64,000 nt of DNA. Source: Methylotenera_A sp031417915. Its GTDB lineage: Bacteria > Pseudomonadota > Gammaproteobacteria > Burkholderiales > Methylophilaceae. A program made the translations under genes and the position numbers. Location of the stretch: assembly GCA_031417915.1 (NCBI GenBank), contig JANOWN010000011.1, forward strand, positions 1-64,000, written 5' to 3'. The notes beneath the pieces were generated by a model. It had not been told where the DNA came from, did no database searches, and saw only the letters and a program-made list of their open reading frames with translations. Below are positions 25,312 to 33,907 of this stretch, piece by piece (position 1 is the stretch's first letter; each line of letters starts with the position of its first letter).

Positions 25312-26319
25312 ATGGCTAAAGTAGCGGGCTCTAAAATTGCTGTGCTGGGTGCAGGCGCATGGGGCACGGCGTTGGCCATGCAAATTAGCGTAAAGCACCA
25401 AGTTTCTTTATGGGCGCGCAATGCGGGCCATGTTTCTGGCATGCGCAAAGCACGCGCTAACCCGATGTATTTGGGTGATTTTCAATTTAACGATAATCTG
25501 CAAGTTGAAGATGATTTAGGCGCGGCGATTGAAGGCGCAGACCTTATTTTATCCGTTGTGCCTACCGCAGGCTTTCGCAATATGTTAGAACAAATCAAAG
25601 CGTTAAACTCTACTCAGCCCATAATTTGGGCGCATAAAGGTTTGGAGCCGCAATCCGCCAAATTGCCGCACGAAGTCGCGCAGGAAGAGCTAGGTTCAAA
25701 TCAACATTGGGGCGCGCTTTCTGGCCCCAGCTTTGCGGCAGAGCTTGTGCGCGGCTTGCCAACCGCGGTGACATTGGCTGCGAATCATGCAGACTTTGCG
25801 TTGCAAGCCGCCAATTTAATTCATGGCAACAACTTAAGAGTTTATAACAGTACCGATGTGGTCGGTGTTTCGGTCGGCGGCGCGGTTAAAAACGTTATGG
25901 CGATTGCGGCTGGCATTTCGGACGGCATGGGTTTTGGCAACAACGCGCGCGCCGCCATGATTACACGCGGCCTAGCAGAAATCACCCGTTTTGGGGTGGC
26001 GCTTGGCGCAAAAACCGAGACTTTTATGGGTTTGGCAGGCGCGGGCGATTTAATTTTAACCTGCACTGGGCAATATTCGCGTAACCGCGAAGTTGGTCTG
26101 CAGCTAGCTTCTGGCAAGGCGTTGGAGGAAGTGTTAAAAGGCTTAGGCCACGTCGCAGAAGGCGTCAACACGGCGCGAGAAGTGATGCGCCGCGCCGATA
26201 GTATGGGCATTGATATGCCGATTACTTATGAAGTCAATCAGGCGCTGACGCACGGAAAATCTGCGCGTGAAGCGGTGACGGATTTGCTAGGTCGCGAGCA
26301 AAAATCTGAAGTGATTTAG
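25312..26319 (+). CDS. gpsA: glycerol-3-phosphate dehydrogenase [NAD(P)+]
   Basis: GpsA reduces dihydroxyacetone phosphate to sn-glycerol-3-phosphate for phospholipid synthesis. The 335-residue protein has the dinucleotide motif GAGAWGTALA (13-22), the WAHKGLE segment and the catalytic lysine region SVGGAVKNVMAIAAG. The gene ends 4 bases into the convergent trmL gene, so there is no room for a terminator between them. Confidence 0.97.
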   Translation: MAKVAGSKIAVLGAGAWGTALAMQISVKHQVSLWARNAGHVSGMRKARANPMYLGDFQFNDNLQVEDDLGAAIEGADLILSVVPTAGFRNMLEQIKALNSTQPIIWAHKGLEPQSAKLPHEVAQEELGSNQHWGALSGPSFAAELVRGLPTAVTLAANHADFALQAANLIHGNNLRVYNSTDVVGVSVGGAVKNVMAIAAGISDGMGFGNNARAAMITRGLAEITRFGVALGAKTETFMGLAGAGDLILTCTGQYSRNREVGLQLASGKALEEVLKGLGHVAEGVNTAREVMRRADSMGIDMPITYEVNQALTHGKSAREAVTDLLGREQKSEVI

Positions 26320-26780
26320 CTTCCACCTTCAAACCCTACCTGCCGCCAAGCCTCATACAGCAATACTGCGGCGCTATTCGACAAATTCAAACTTCTACTT
26401 TCGGGTAACATCGGCAAGCGCAGTCTGTTTTCTGGCGCAAATTCAGTGCGAATTTCTTCTGGTAAGCCGCGTGTTTCAGGACCAAACACAAATACATCGC
26501 CTGCTTTAAATTCAACATTTGCATAGTTTTGGCTGCCCTTGGTAGTGATTGCAAATAGTCGCTTGCCAGCCATCGCCACTTTAAAATTCGCCCAATTTTT
26601 GTGAATATTTAAATTCGCATATTCGTGATAATCCAAACCCGCGCGTTTAAGCTGTTTATCTTCCAACTTAAATCCTAGCGGCTCAATCAAGTGCAATACC
26701 GCGCCACTATTAGCGCATAGACGAATGATATTACCCGTATTGGGTGGAATCTCGGGTTCGAATAAGGCGATATGAAACAT
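26316..26780 (-). CDS. trmL: tRNA (cytidine/uridine-34-2'-O)-methyltransferase TrmL
   Basis: TrmL methylates the ribose of the wobble base in tRNA-Leu isoacceptors. It is a minimal SPOUT enzyme of 154 residues with the signatures PEIPPNTGNIIRLCAN, FGPETRGLPEE and RLPMLPESRSLNLSNSAAVLLYEAWRQ at the C-terminal knot (each quoted in part). The gene is convergent with gpsA and overlaps it by 4 bases. Confidence 0.95.
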   Translation of the reverse strand: MFHIALFEPEIPPNTGNIIRLCANSGAVLHLIEPLGFKLEDKQLKRAGLDYHEYANLNIHKNWANFKVAMAGKRLFAITTKGSQNYANVEFKAGDVFVFGPETRGLPEEIRTEFAPENRLRLPMLPESRSLNLSNSAAVLLYEAWRQVGFEGGS

Positions 26781-26846
26781 AGCGCTATTTTACAGCAATA
26801 TGCGCAAAGCTTTTTTGTAAAGCAGTCTTTAAATGTTTAAATAAGA

Positions 26847-26883
26847 TACCCTGTAAAGCTCATGGATATTGGTCTGCAGGGCA
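26847..26883 (-). repeat. 34-bp palindromic repeat, intergenic copy near trmL
   Basis: Arms ACCCTGTAAAGC and GGTCTGCAGGGCA flank the loop TCATGGATATT. It is in the 193-base gap between the trmL start and the end of the methyltransferase gene. Confidence 0.75.
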
Positions 26884-26942
26884 GGTGTTTAAGCGGTCAT
26901 TCTGAGTGAAGCGAAAAATCTAGCTTTTATCCTACCTCCTCG

Positions 26943-26970
26943 CCGTCATTCCCGGTAGGGGGAATCCATT
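26943..26970. repeat. single dRS3-like unit
   Basis: CCGTCATTCCC, then GGTAGG, then GGGAATCCATTT matches one unit of the paired element at 50275-50356. It lies just beyond the 3' end of the methyltransferase gene. Confidence 0.65.
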
Positions 26971-26973
26971 TCA

Positions 26974-28532
26974 TCAAAGTAAACTTTGTTGCCTTGCCTC
27001 ATCTACTACTTCCTCAGCAGTTTTAACCATATCTACTCTAGCCATTGGCAAATCTATGCGCTTGCCTTCTAAAATCTCTTCAATGGTAATAATTTGAATT
27101 CTGTCATCTTCACGATTTAGCAATGGATGCTTATATTTGCCAGCTGCGGCAACTTCTTTGAGCATAGGGGCTGTGGGTTTATCCATTGTGATAAGTATGC
27201 CAATCTCAGCTTTTTCGCGCTGCCTGTCGCTGTTAAGTGTTGCAATTGTCGCCCGATTGGCCCCGCCTGATTTAACTTGGAATATTGCTTTTCCATTTTC
27301 GGTATTGGATACTAAGAAATAGGCTATCCCATCCACACCGCCATCGGCACCTTTTTTGTCATTGATACGTGCTTGATTATTTGAGTAGGTAAGCACTGCC
27401 CACTTTTCAAACTCTTTACGCGTTTTATCATCTTTGCGATTGGCTAAAGCAATAGCAGACTCAATATCTTTTGGTACACCATCAAGCTGAATGTTTGATT
27501 CAATAGATGACCATTCATTTGGGTAGCTGTCCTCTAAGCGCTTGAGTATTAAGCTAATACTTTGAAACGTAATATCAATACCAATCCATCTACGATTTAA
27601 TCTTTGAGCCACAGCAACAGTTGTACCACAGCCACAATAAGCATCAAGTACTACTTCACCCTCATTACTACTTGCTTTAATTACACGATCAAGTAGTGAT
27701 TCTGGTTTTTGTGTAGGGTAACCTAAGCGTTCTTTGGCTGCTGGGTTTATTACTGAAATCTCCCACCAGTCAGCCATAGGCGAGCCATCAGACTTTACAT
27801 CTTCACTGCTAGCCAGACGTTTACCAGACTCATCATATGCTGCTTGTTGCTTCATCCCTTTCCATCTTTTAATAGTACCAGGGGATAGATCTGTATATTG
27901 TGTATTAAATGTGCTTTTTTCTGATTTACTGTAAAAAAGAATTACGTCATGATTACTAACAAACTGACTTTGTTTGATAGACCACTTTCTGTAGGCCCAG
28001 ATAATTTCATTTCTAAAGTCGCCACCTTGCCCGCAAAATACACTATCTAATATAAGTTTTAAATAATGTGAGGCCGTAGGGTCGCAATGCAAATAAAAAC
28101 TACCTGTAGGTTTTAGAACGCGATGAATTTCAACAATACGCAGCGTCATGTGGACTAGGTAAGCAAATAAGTCACCTTCGCCTAAAACTTTGTGCAAACC
28201 ACGAATTAGCTCTACTGTTTGATTGGTAAGTTTGCCATTTTGCAAATTGGCAATATCGGTAATGTAGTTAAAGCCTTCAATCGCTTCATCACCCCATTCC
28301 CAAGTATCCATAAAAGCTTGCGCTTGCGCCTTATCGCCATCGGTGCCGATATTATTGTAAATTTGGAAGTAATTGCGTTTAGAGTTAAAGGGTGGGTCGA
28401 TATAGCATAAATCAACACTATCAGAAGCAACTTTACGTCTTAATACATCTAAATTATCACCATAAAAAAGTTGGTTTTTACTTAGTGGGTAGGTAAAATT
28501 TGCTTGCTTGCTTGCTTGCTTGCTTGGCTCAT
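26974..28532 (-). CDS. phase-variable DNA methyltransferase with nuclease-like C-terminus, out of frame here
   Basis: The body (frame of 26974-28500) is a beta-class DNA amino-methyltransferase: motif IV DPPF (ON-protein residues 47-50) precedes motif I DAYCGCGTTVA (about 297-307). The C-terminal part has GADGGVDG (396-403) and FQVKSGG (about 419-425), matching a PD-(D/E)xK/Mrr-like core with the QxK variant, so a restriction activity may be fused. The best start is ATG at 28530-28532, seven bases after AAGGA. It is followed by GAGCCA (part of the reading) and six AGCA units (28501-28524). With six units this frame stops after 16 codons (TAA after HIS of ILPTH); the body frame has no start until ATG 28311, which would lose motif IV. 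Seven (or four) units would give one frame, 520 residues with seven. No stop or lesion was seen in the body. Confidence 0.85.
28501..28524 (-). repeat. tetranucleotide tract, six AGCA units, in the methyltransferase gene
   Basis: On the plus strand TGCT is repeated six times without interruption directly inside the 5' coding part of the methyltransferase gene (AGCA or GCAA on the coding strand). Such tracts change length by slipped-strand mispairing and act as ON/OFF switches for type III and similar methyltransferases in Haemophilus, Neisseria and others. Confidence 0.92.
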
Positions 28533-28626
28533 ATTTTTGTCCTTACTTTTAATTACTCAAGCCTAAAGTTTATGGTGGGAATTTTGAGATTATTTTAATT
28601 TTATACATATATATTAACTCAATTGC

Positions 28627-29379
28627 TTATTCGTGCGGTAACGTACGTGCAATCACCCAGCATTCTACATGTGCGGCGCCTGCTTTTTTTAAGGTTTTTG
28701 CGAGTTCGTTTAGGCTGGCGCCTGTGGTCATGACATCATCTACAATCGCAATGCTTTTGCCTGCAAAATTAGTATTTACTTTAAACGCGCCTTTAATGTT
28801 TTTTACCCGTTCTTTTAGGGGTAGGCTGGCTTGTGGCGGGGTAAGGGTTTGTCGAATGACACTTTTAAAATCTAGTTTTTCCTTTTGATTTTTGACTAAA
28901 ACTTTAGCAATTTCAAGTGCTTGGTTAAAGCCACGCTCTTTGATGCGCGCAGGATGCATAGGCATTGGGATAATCAAATCGACGGTTCCCATATCAACTT
29001 TTTCGCTTAACAAAGCTCCAAAAAATGCACAAAGGGAAAGCATGTTGCCGTATTTGTAGCGTTGCATCATAGAATCTATCGGAAAATCATACAAAAATAC
29101 AGCGTGCGTTACATCGAAATCTGGCGGCGAGCTGATACAGCTACCGCACACTGTTCGATTTAAACCCGTACCGCTAGAACTTAGCCCGCATTGTGGACAG
29201 CTTGTTTTTGCATGCCAAGGTAAATCATTTAAGCATGCCCTACAGACCGCATGGATATTGGGTTGCAGAGCATCAATATTCACATCGCAAAGCAGACATT
29301 TTTGTTTAAAAATGGCATGCATAAAACGGCTGTAATTTAACAGATGATTATTTTTTAACCAGTTGTTTAGTTGTTGCAT
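28627..29379 (-). CDS. comF: ComF family phosphoribosyltransferase-like protein
   Basis: The 250-residue protein has an N-terminal set of zinc-binding cysteine pairs (C29/C32, C47/C50, C62/C65, C79/C82 in the longer form) and a C-terminal phosphoribosyltransferase fold with IAIVDDVMTTGASLNEL. ComF proteins are needed for natural transformation in several bacteria. Either of two adjacent ATGs (29382 or 29379) may start it. A palindromic repeat copy (29237-29272) encodes DALQPNIHAVCRAC between two zinc cysteines and may lengthen that loop. Divergent from bioB. Confidence 0.9.
   Translation of the reverse strand: MQQLNNWLKNNHLLNYSRFMHAIFKQKCLLCDVNIDALQPNIHAVCRACLNDLPWHAKTSCPQCGLSSSGTGLNRTVCGSCISSPPDFDVTHAVFLYDFPIDSMMQRYKYGNMLSLCAFFGALLSEKVDMGTVDLIIPMPMHPARIKERGFNQALEIAKVLVKNQKEKLDFKSVIRQTLTPPQASLPLKERVKNIKGAFKVNTNFAGKSIAIVDDVMTTGASLNELAKTLKKAGAAHVECWVIARTLPHE
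29237..29272 (-). repeat. 34-bp palindromic repeat, copy in comF
   Basis: Near-complete copy: arms GCCCTACAGACC and GGTTGCAGAGCA around loop GCATGGATATT. The gene reads it as ALQPNIHAVCRA in the zinc-ribbon part. Confidence 0.75.
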
Positions 29380-29403
29380 CATATTTGCTTTACAGTATAT
29401 AAT
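29374..29403 (+). promoter_or_regulatory. predicted promoter of the biotin operon
   Basis: TTGCAT (29374-29379), an 18-base spacer and TATAAT (29398-29403) lie 37 bases upstream of the bioB ATG, overlapping the comF start on the other strand. No clear BirA operator palindrome was recognised. Confidence 0.5.
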
Positions 29404-29439
29404 TTGCTAATTCAATTAAGTACTTACATAAGGTGCGCC

Positions 29440-30465
29440 ATGCTAGAAACATTAAAAAATCCTAGTCAAGAAGCTATTATAAACCTAGATAATCTGAATA
29501 AGGCTACCAGCTGTAAATCTGAGTCAGTCACAGTAAATCGCTGGAGTGTAGATGAAATAGTCGCGTTGTTTGAGTTACCATTTAGCGATTTAATGCACAA
29601 GGCGCAAGTGGTGCATCGCGAAAATCACGATCCAAACGCGGTGCAAGTAAGCACGCTTTTATCAATAAAAACAGGTGGTTGCAGTGAGGATTGCGGTTAT
29701 TGCCCGCAAGCTGCACGTTACCATACCGAAGTAGAAGACGAGCCGCTGATGGCGCTGGATGAAGTGGTAAAAGCTGCGCAAGAAGCCAAAGATAATGGTG
29801 CAAGCCGTTTCTGCATGGGTGCAGCTTGGCGCGGCCCAAAACAACGCGATTTAGAGCCTGTGTTGAAAATGATCGCCGAAGTAAAAGCGATGGGTTTAGA
29901 AGCTTGCGCGACGTTGGGCATGTTAAAAGAAGGCCAAGCCGAGCAATTAAAAGACGCAGGCTTGGATTATTACAATCACAACCTCGACACCGCGCCTGAG
30001 TTTTATGGCGATGTGATTTCGACGCGCACCTACCAAGACCGCATAGACACGCTTGGGCGAGTTAGAAATGCCGATATTAACGTGTGCAGCGGCGGCATTA
30101 TTGGCATGGGCGAATCGCGCAATCAGCGCGCGGGTTTGCTGGCGCAGTTGGCGAATATGGAGCGTCCGCCAGAAAGCGTGCCGATTAATTTGCTGACACA
30201 AGTAGAAGGAACTCCTTTATTTGGTGCTGACGAACTGGATCAAATTGAGTTTGTGCGCACCATTGCAGCGGCGCGCATCACCATGCCGAATAGCTTTGTG
30301 CGCCTTTCTGCTGGTCGCCAAAACATGCATGAAGGGATACAGGCTTTATGCTTTATTGCGGGCGCGAATAGCATTTTTTACGGCGAAAAATTGTTGACGA
30401 CGGGCAACCCAGAAGCGGAAACAGATCAGAATTTATTTGCCAAGCTTGGCATTAAGAAAATCTAG
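29440..30465 (+). CDS. bioB: biotin synthase BioB
   Basis: BioB is the radical SAM enzyme that inserts sulfur into dethiobiotin. The 341-residue protein has the 4Fe-4S motif CSEDCGYC (C81, C85, C88), the YYNHNLDT motif and GIIGMGES. ATG at 29440 follows AAGGTG; an in-frame start at 29371 would add residues that overlap the comF start and do not fit the family. First gene of bioBFHCD, all steps from pimeloyl-ACP onward and pimeloyl synthesis via BioC/BioH. Confidence 0.97.
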   Translation: MLETLKNPSQEAIINLDNLNKATSCKSESVTVNRWSVDEIVALFELPFSDLMHKAQVVHRENHDPNAVQVSTLLSIKTGGCSEDCGYCPQAARYHTEVEDEPLMALDEVVKAAQEAKDNGASRFCMGAAWRGPKQRDLEPVLKMIAEVKAMGLEACATLGMLKEGQAEQLKDAGLDYYNHNLDTAPEFYGDVISTRTYQDRIDTLGRVRNADINVCSGGIIGMGESRNQRAGLLAQLANMERPPESVPINLLTQVEGTPLFGADELDQIEFVRTIAAARITMPNSFVRLSAGRQNMHEGIQALCFIAGANSIFYGEKLLTTGNPEAETDQNLFAKLGIKKI

Positions 30466-30481
30466 GCATAAGCAAAATTTA

Positions 30482-31642
30482 ATGCTGGCAGCTTTACAAA
30501 AAGAATTAGACCAAAGAAAAATTGACGGCTTGCTACGCCAGCGACGTTTGCTAGATTCGCCTCAAGCGGAAACTATCGTTGCAAATGGCGAAAAATATTT
30601 GTCATTTTGTAGCAACGATTATTTGGGTCTAGCTAACCATCCCAAGTTAATCGCCGCCATGCAAGCGGCGGCAGGCGATTCTGGAGTGGGCAGTGGTGCG
30701 TCAAATTTGATTACTGGCCATCATCGTTACCATGATGAACTTGAGAAAAAACTGGCAAAGTTTGTCGATTTACCTGCAGCCCTGGTTTTTAGCACGGGCT
30801 ATATGGCGAATATCGGCGTGTTGGGCGCTCTGGTGGGGCGCGGCGATGCGATTTTTGCCGACAAGTTGAATCATGCTTGCTTAAATGATGGGGGTTATTA
30901 TTCGTTGGCAGAATTTAACCGCTTTGCGCATAACGATGTGGCGGCTTTGGAAAATTTGTTAAAAACCAACACCGCAAAACATAAGTTAATTGCAGTGGAT
31001 GCAGTATTTAGCATGGATGGCGACATTGCGCCGATTCCTGAATATTTAGCGTTATGTGAAAAGTATGATGCGTATTTATATATTGATGATGCGCATGGTT
31101 TTGGTGTGCTGGGCGCGCATGGTGAGGGCAGTTTGAATCATTTCGGTCTAAAATCTCCGCGCATAATTGTCATGGCGACTTTGGGCAAAGCGGCCGGCGT
31201 AGCGGGCGCGTTTGTGGCGGGTGAGCAAGTGGTGATTGATTATTTAATTCAAACCGCAAAAAGTTATGTGTACAGCACGCCTGCGCCGCCTGCGCTTTCT
31301 GCCACCTTAATTGAATCGGTGAGTATAATTGAAAATGGCGACGATTTACGTGCGCATTTGCAGCATTTAATTACGACTTTAAAGCAAAATTTGCACTTAA
31401 AAAAGTGGCAATTGATGCCGTCTGTTACTGCGGTGCAACCTTTGCTAGTAGGCAGCAACCATGCGGCGCTTGCGCTAAGTGAACACTTACAAAAACAGGG
31501 TATTTTGGTGCCAGCGATACGTCCGCCAACGGTGCCTGTGAATGCCGCGCGGCTTAGAATTTCGCTGTCTGCCGCGCATAGTGAAAATGATGTATTGAAA
31601 TTAGCACAAATGTTGAATCAAGCAGAAAGTGAACTCGCATGA
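30482..31642 (+). CDS. bioF: 8-amino-7-oxononanoate synthase BioF
   Basis: BioF condenses pimeloyl-ACP with alanine using PLP. The 386-residue protein shows FCSNDYLGLANHP, ITGHHRYHDELE, DAVFSMDGD, YIDDAHGFGVLG and the PLP lysine in ATLGKAAG (near residue 236). ATG at 30482 is 16 bases after the bioB stop; a start within bioB (30437) is possible but not needed. Overlaps bioH by ATGA. Confidence 0.96.
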   Translation: MLAALQKELDQRKIDGLLRQRRLLDSPQAETIVANGEKYLSFCSNDYLGLANHPKLIAAMQAAAGDSGVGSGASNLITGHHRYHDELEKKLAKFVDLPAALVFSTGYMANIGVLGALVGRGDAIFADKLNHACLNDGGYYSLAEFNRFAHNDVAALENLLKTNTAKHKLIAVDAVFSMDGDIAPIPEYLALCEKYDAYLYIDDAHGFGVLGAHGEGSLNHFGLKSPRIIVMATLGKAAGVAGAFVAGEQVVIDYLIQTAKSYVYSTPAPPALSATLIESVSIIENGDDLRAHLQHLITTLKQNLHLKKWQLMPSVTAVQPLLVGSNHAALALSEHLQKQGILVPAIRPPTVPVNAARLRISLSAAHSENDVLKLAQMLNQAESELA

Positions 31643-32409
31643 ATTCTCACGTTGAAATAACCGGCCAAGGTCAACCACTCGTCATGCTGCACGGCTGGGG
31701 CATGCACAGCGGCGTTTGGCACCCGCTTGTGAAGCGGCTCGCGCAAAATTATTTGCTGTATTTAATCGATTTGCCTGGCATGGGTGGCAGTCGACCGATT
31801 GAGCCATATCATCTGCATGCGATTGCCGACGAGGTTGCGCAAGTAATCCCTGGCGTATCGGATGTGGTCGGTTGGTCGCTCGGCGGTTTGGTTGCGCAGC
31901 GCATCGCACTTAATCAGCCAGATCGCATTCGCCGTTTGGTGTTGGTAAGCTCAACACCAAAATTCGTCAGCAGTCCAGATTGGCAAGCGGGTGTTGACCC
32001 GGCTAATTTCAGCGCATTTGCCGAGAGTGTCAATCACGATTACAAAGCGACTATTTTGCAATTTTTAACCCTGCAATGCATGAAAGCCAAAGATTCGCGC
32101 GACACCATTAAGCAATTACGCAAAATTTTTGAAACCAAACCTACGCCCACGCAAACCACGCTGCAGCGCGCGCTACGCATACTACTAGAGTCGGATATTC
32201 GCGAAGAAATCCCCAATATTCGCAAGCCTACGCTGCTGATTCATGGCGATCGCGATACGCTTGCGCCAGTACAAGCCGCGCATTGGATGATGCAGCAATT
32301 GCCGATTGGCTTTTTGCGCGTGATTTCTGGCGCTGCACATGCACCATTTCTATCGCATAGCGAGCAATTTATCGAAACACTCAATCAGTTTTTAGAACCT
32401 CAAGTATAA
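31639..32409 (+). CDS. bioH: pimeloyl-ACP methyl ester carboxylesterase BioH
   Basis: BioH removes the methyl ester from pimeloyl-ACP methyl ester, ending the BioC-disguised fatty-acid cycle. The 256-residue alpha/beta hydrolase shows the oxyanion segment LHGWGMHSGVW, nucleophile S80 in GWSLGG, and the Asp/His of the triad in HGDRDTLAP and GAAHAPFLSH. It overlaps bioF by 4 bases. Confidence 0.94.
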   Translation: MNSHVEITGQGQPLVMLHGWGMHSGVWHPLVKRLAQNYLLYLIDLPGMGGSRPIEPYHLHAIADEVAQVIPGVSDVVGWSLGGLVAQRIALNQPDRIRRLVLVSSTPKFVSSPDWQAGVDPANFSAFAESVNHDYKATILQFLTLQCMKAKDSRDTIKQLRKIFETKPTPTQTTLQRALRILLESDIREEIPNIRKPTLLIHGDRDTLAPVQAAHWMMQQLPIGFLRVISGAAHAPFLSHSEQFIETLNQFLEPQV

Positions 32410-32420
32410 GTGCCGCAAGT

Positions 32421-33284
32421 ATGATTGATGAATATTTAATAGACAAAGCGCGCGTGCGCGCCTCGTTTGACCGTGCCGCTAAAACTTACGATACGGCTGC
32501 CGTGTTGCAAAAATTAGTACGTAGCGAAATGTTAAGTCGTTTAGACTTAGTAAACATTGCCCCACAATCAATACTGGATGCGGGTTGTGGCACTGGGCAT
32601 GGTAGCTTTGGTTTGCAAAAATGCTTTAAAAGTGCGCAGATTTACTCGCTAGATATTGCGCTGGGCATGTTGCAACAAGCCCAATTACAGCGGCCGTTTT
32701 TACAAAAAATTCTAAATAAACAACAGTTACTTTGTGCCGATATCGAAAGTTTGCCGATTGCCAGCAACAGCATGGGCTTGGTGTGGAGTAATCTCGCGCT
32801 GCAATGGTGCAACGATTTGGATGCGGCGTTTGCTGAAGCCGCGCGCGTGTTGCAGCCAGAATCTTTATTTGCTTTCAGCACGTTTGGGCCAGATACGCTT
32901 AAAGAGCTGCGCATCGCCAGCAGCAATGGCCATACACACGTCAGCCGATTTATTGATATGCACGACATTGGCGACGCACTTACTAGAGCTGGATTTAGCG
33001 CTCCCGTGCTGGATGTGGAGCATTACACGCTGACTTACGATGACGTAAAAGGCGTGATGAAAGATTTAAAAAGCATAGGCGCGCATAACGCGACGCAAGG
33101 ACGTGCGCGCGGTTTGCAAAGCAAAGGTTTTTTAAGCAATTTAACGCAAAATTACGAGCAATTTAGAGTAAATAATAAACTGCCTGCAACGTTTGAAGTG
33201 ATATATGGACATGCCTGGAAGCCAATATCCATGCGGTCTGCAGGACAAGACTTTTCACCAATTACGTTCAGAAAAAGAGCATGA
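32421..33284 (+). CDS. bioC: malonyl-ACP O-methyltransferase BioC
   Basis: BioC methylates malonyl-ACP with SAM so that fatty-acid synthesis can build pimeloyl-ACP. The 287-residue class I methyltransferase has motif I ILDAGCGTGHGS (about 51-62), a conserved ALQWCNDLDAAFAEAARVLQP segment, and STFGPDTLKELR. A near-complete palindromic repeat copy (33211-33247) encodes HAWKPISMRSAGQD close to the C-terminus. Overlaps bioD by ATGA. Confidence 0.95.
   Translation: MIDEYLIDKARVRASFDRAAKTYDTAAVLQKLVRSEMLSRLDLVNIAPQSILDAGCGTGHGSFGLQKCFKSAQIYSLDIALGMLQQAQLQRPFLQKILNKQQLLCADIESLPIASNSMGLVWSNLALQWCNDLDAAFAEAARVLQPESLFAFSTFGPDTLKELRIASSNGHTHVSRFIDMHDIGDALTRAGFSAPVLDVEHYTLTYDDVKGVMKDLKSIGAHNATQGRARGLQSKGFLSNLTQNYEQFRVNNKLPATFEVIYGHAWKPISMRSAGQDFSPITFRKRA
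33211..33247 (+). repeat. 34-bp palindromic repeat, copy in bioC
   Basis: Arms ATGCCTGGAAGCC and GGTCTGCAGGACA around the core AATATCCATGC. It is read in a different frame from the ribF/ubiH/comF copies (KPISMRSAG instead of NIHA), which shows that the DNA and not the peptide is what is conserved. Confidence 0.75.
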
Positions 33285-33907
33285 AACAAGCTTTTTTTAT
33301 CACTGGTACGGATACCGATGTGGGAAAAACTTACGTTGCGTGTAAGCTAATAAATGATTATGTCGCGCAAGGTTACAAAGTTGTCGGAATGAAGCCAGTC
33401 GCGGCGGGTGGCGATTTTGTGGATGGCAAATGGTTGAATGACGATGTGCTGAAACTGGAAGCCGCCAGCAATGTTAAAGCGCCGCGTGAGTTGGTCAATC
33501 CCTATAGTTTTAAAGAGGCCATCGCGCCGCACATTGCCGCTGAAAAATTAGGCGTTGAAATTAAAATAGAAGTCATACAACAAGCATTTAAGAGGCTTGC
33601 AGCCATGGCCGATATTGTGATTGTGGAAGGAGCGGGCGGTTTTCTCGTACCATTAAATAACAAAGAAAGCATAGCGGATTTAGCTGTCGCGCTGAATATC
33701 CCGATTATTTTGGTGGTCGGTATGAAGCTGGGTTGCATCAACCATAGTTTGCTTACGGCGGAAGCGATTCAAGCGCGAAATTTAAATTTGCATGGCTGGG
33801 TTGCCAATCAAATCGCACCTGACATGCCTTTTTGTGATGAAAACATCGCGACAATCGCACAAAAAACACGCATGAATTGTCTGAAAAATTATGCGTATAG
33901 CTTATGA
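33281..33907 (+). CDS. bioD: dethiobiotin synthetase BioD
   Basis: BioD closes the ureido ring of dethiobiotin from 7,8-diaminopelargonic acid, CO2 and ATP. The 208-residue protein has the P-loop GTDTDVGKT (9-17), MKPVAAGG and VEGAGGFLVPL. It overlaps bioC by ATGA and the convergent nadD gene by 19 bases. bioA (DAPA aminotransferase) is not in this operon. Confidence 0.95.
   Translation: MKQAFFITGTDTDVGKTYVACKLINDYVAQGYKVVGMKPVAAGGDFVDGKWLNDDVLKLEAASNVKAPRELVNPYSFKEAIAPHIAAEKLGVEIKIEVIQQAFKRLAAMADIVIVEGAGGFLVPLNNKESIADLAVALNIPIILVVGMKLGCINHSLLTAEAIQARNLNLHGWVANQIAPDMPFCDENIATIAQKTRMNCLKNYAYSL

Noticed and set aside
28212..28430. Small minus-strand frame overlapping the methyltransferase start
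   Set aside because: It is in another frame than the conserved DPPF-containing body and has no family resemblance.
28501..28524. Methyltransferase gene as a simple pseudogene
   Set aside because: The only lesion is the unit number of a tetranucleotide tract that can revert; the rest of the frame is intact.
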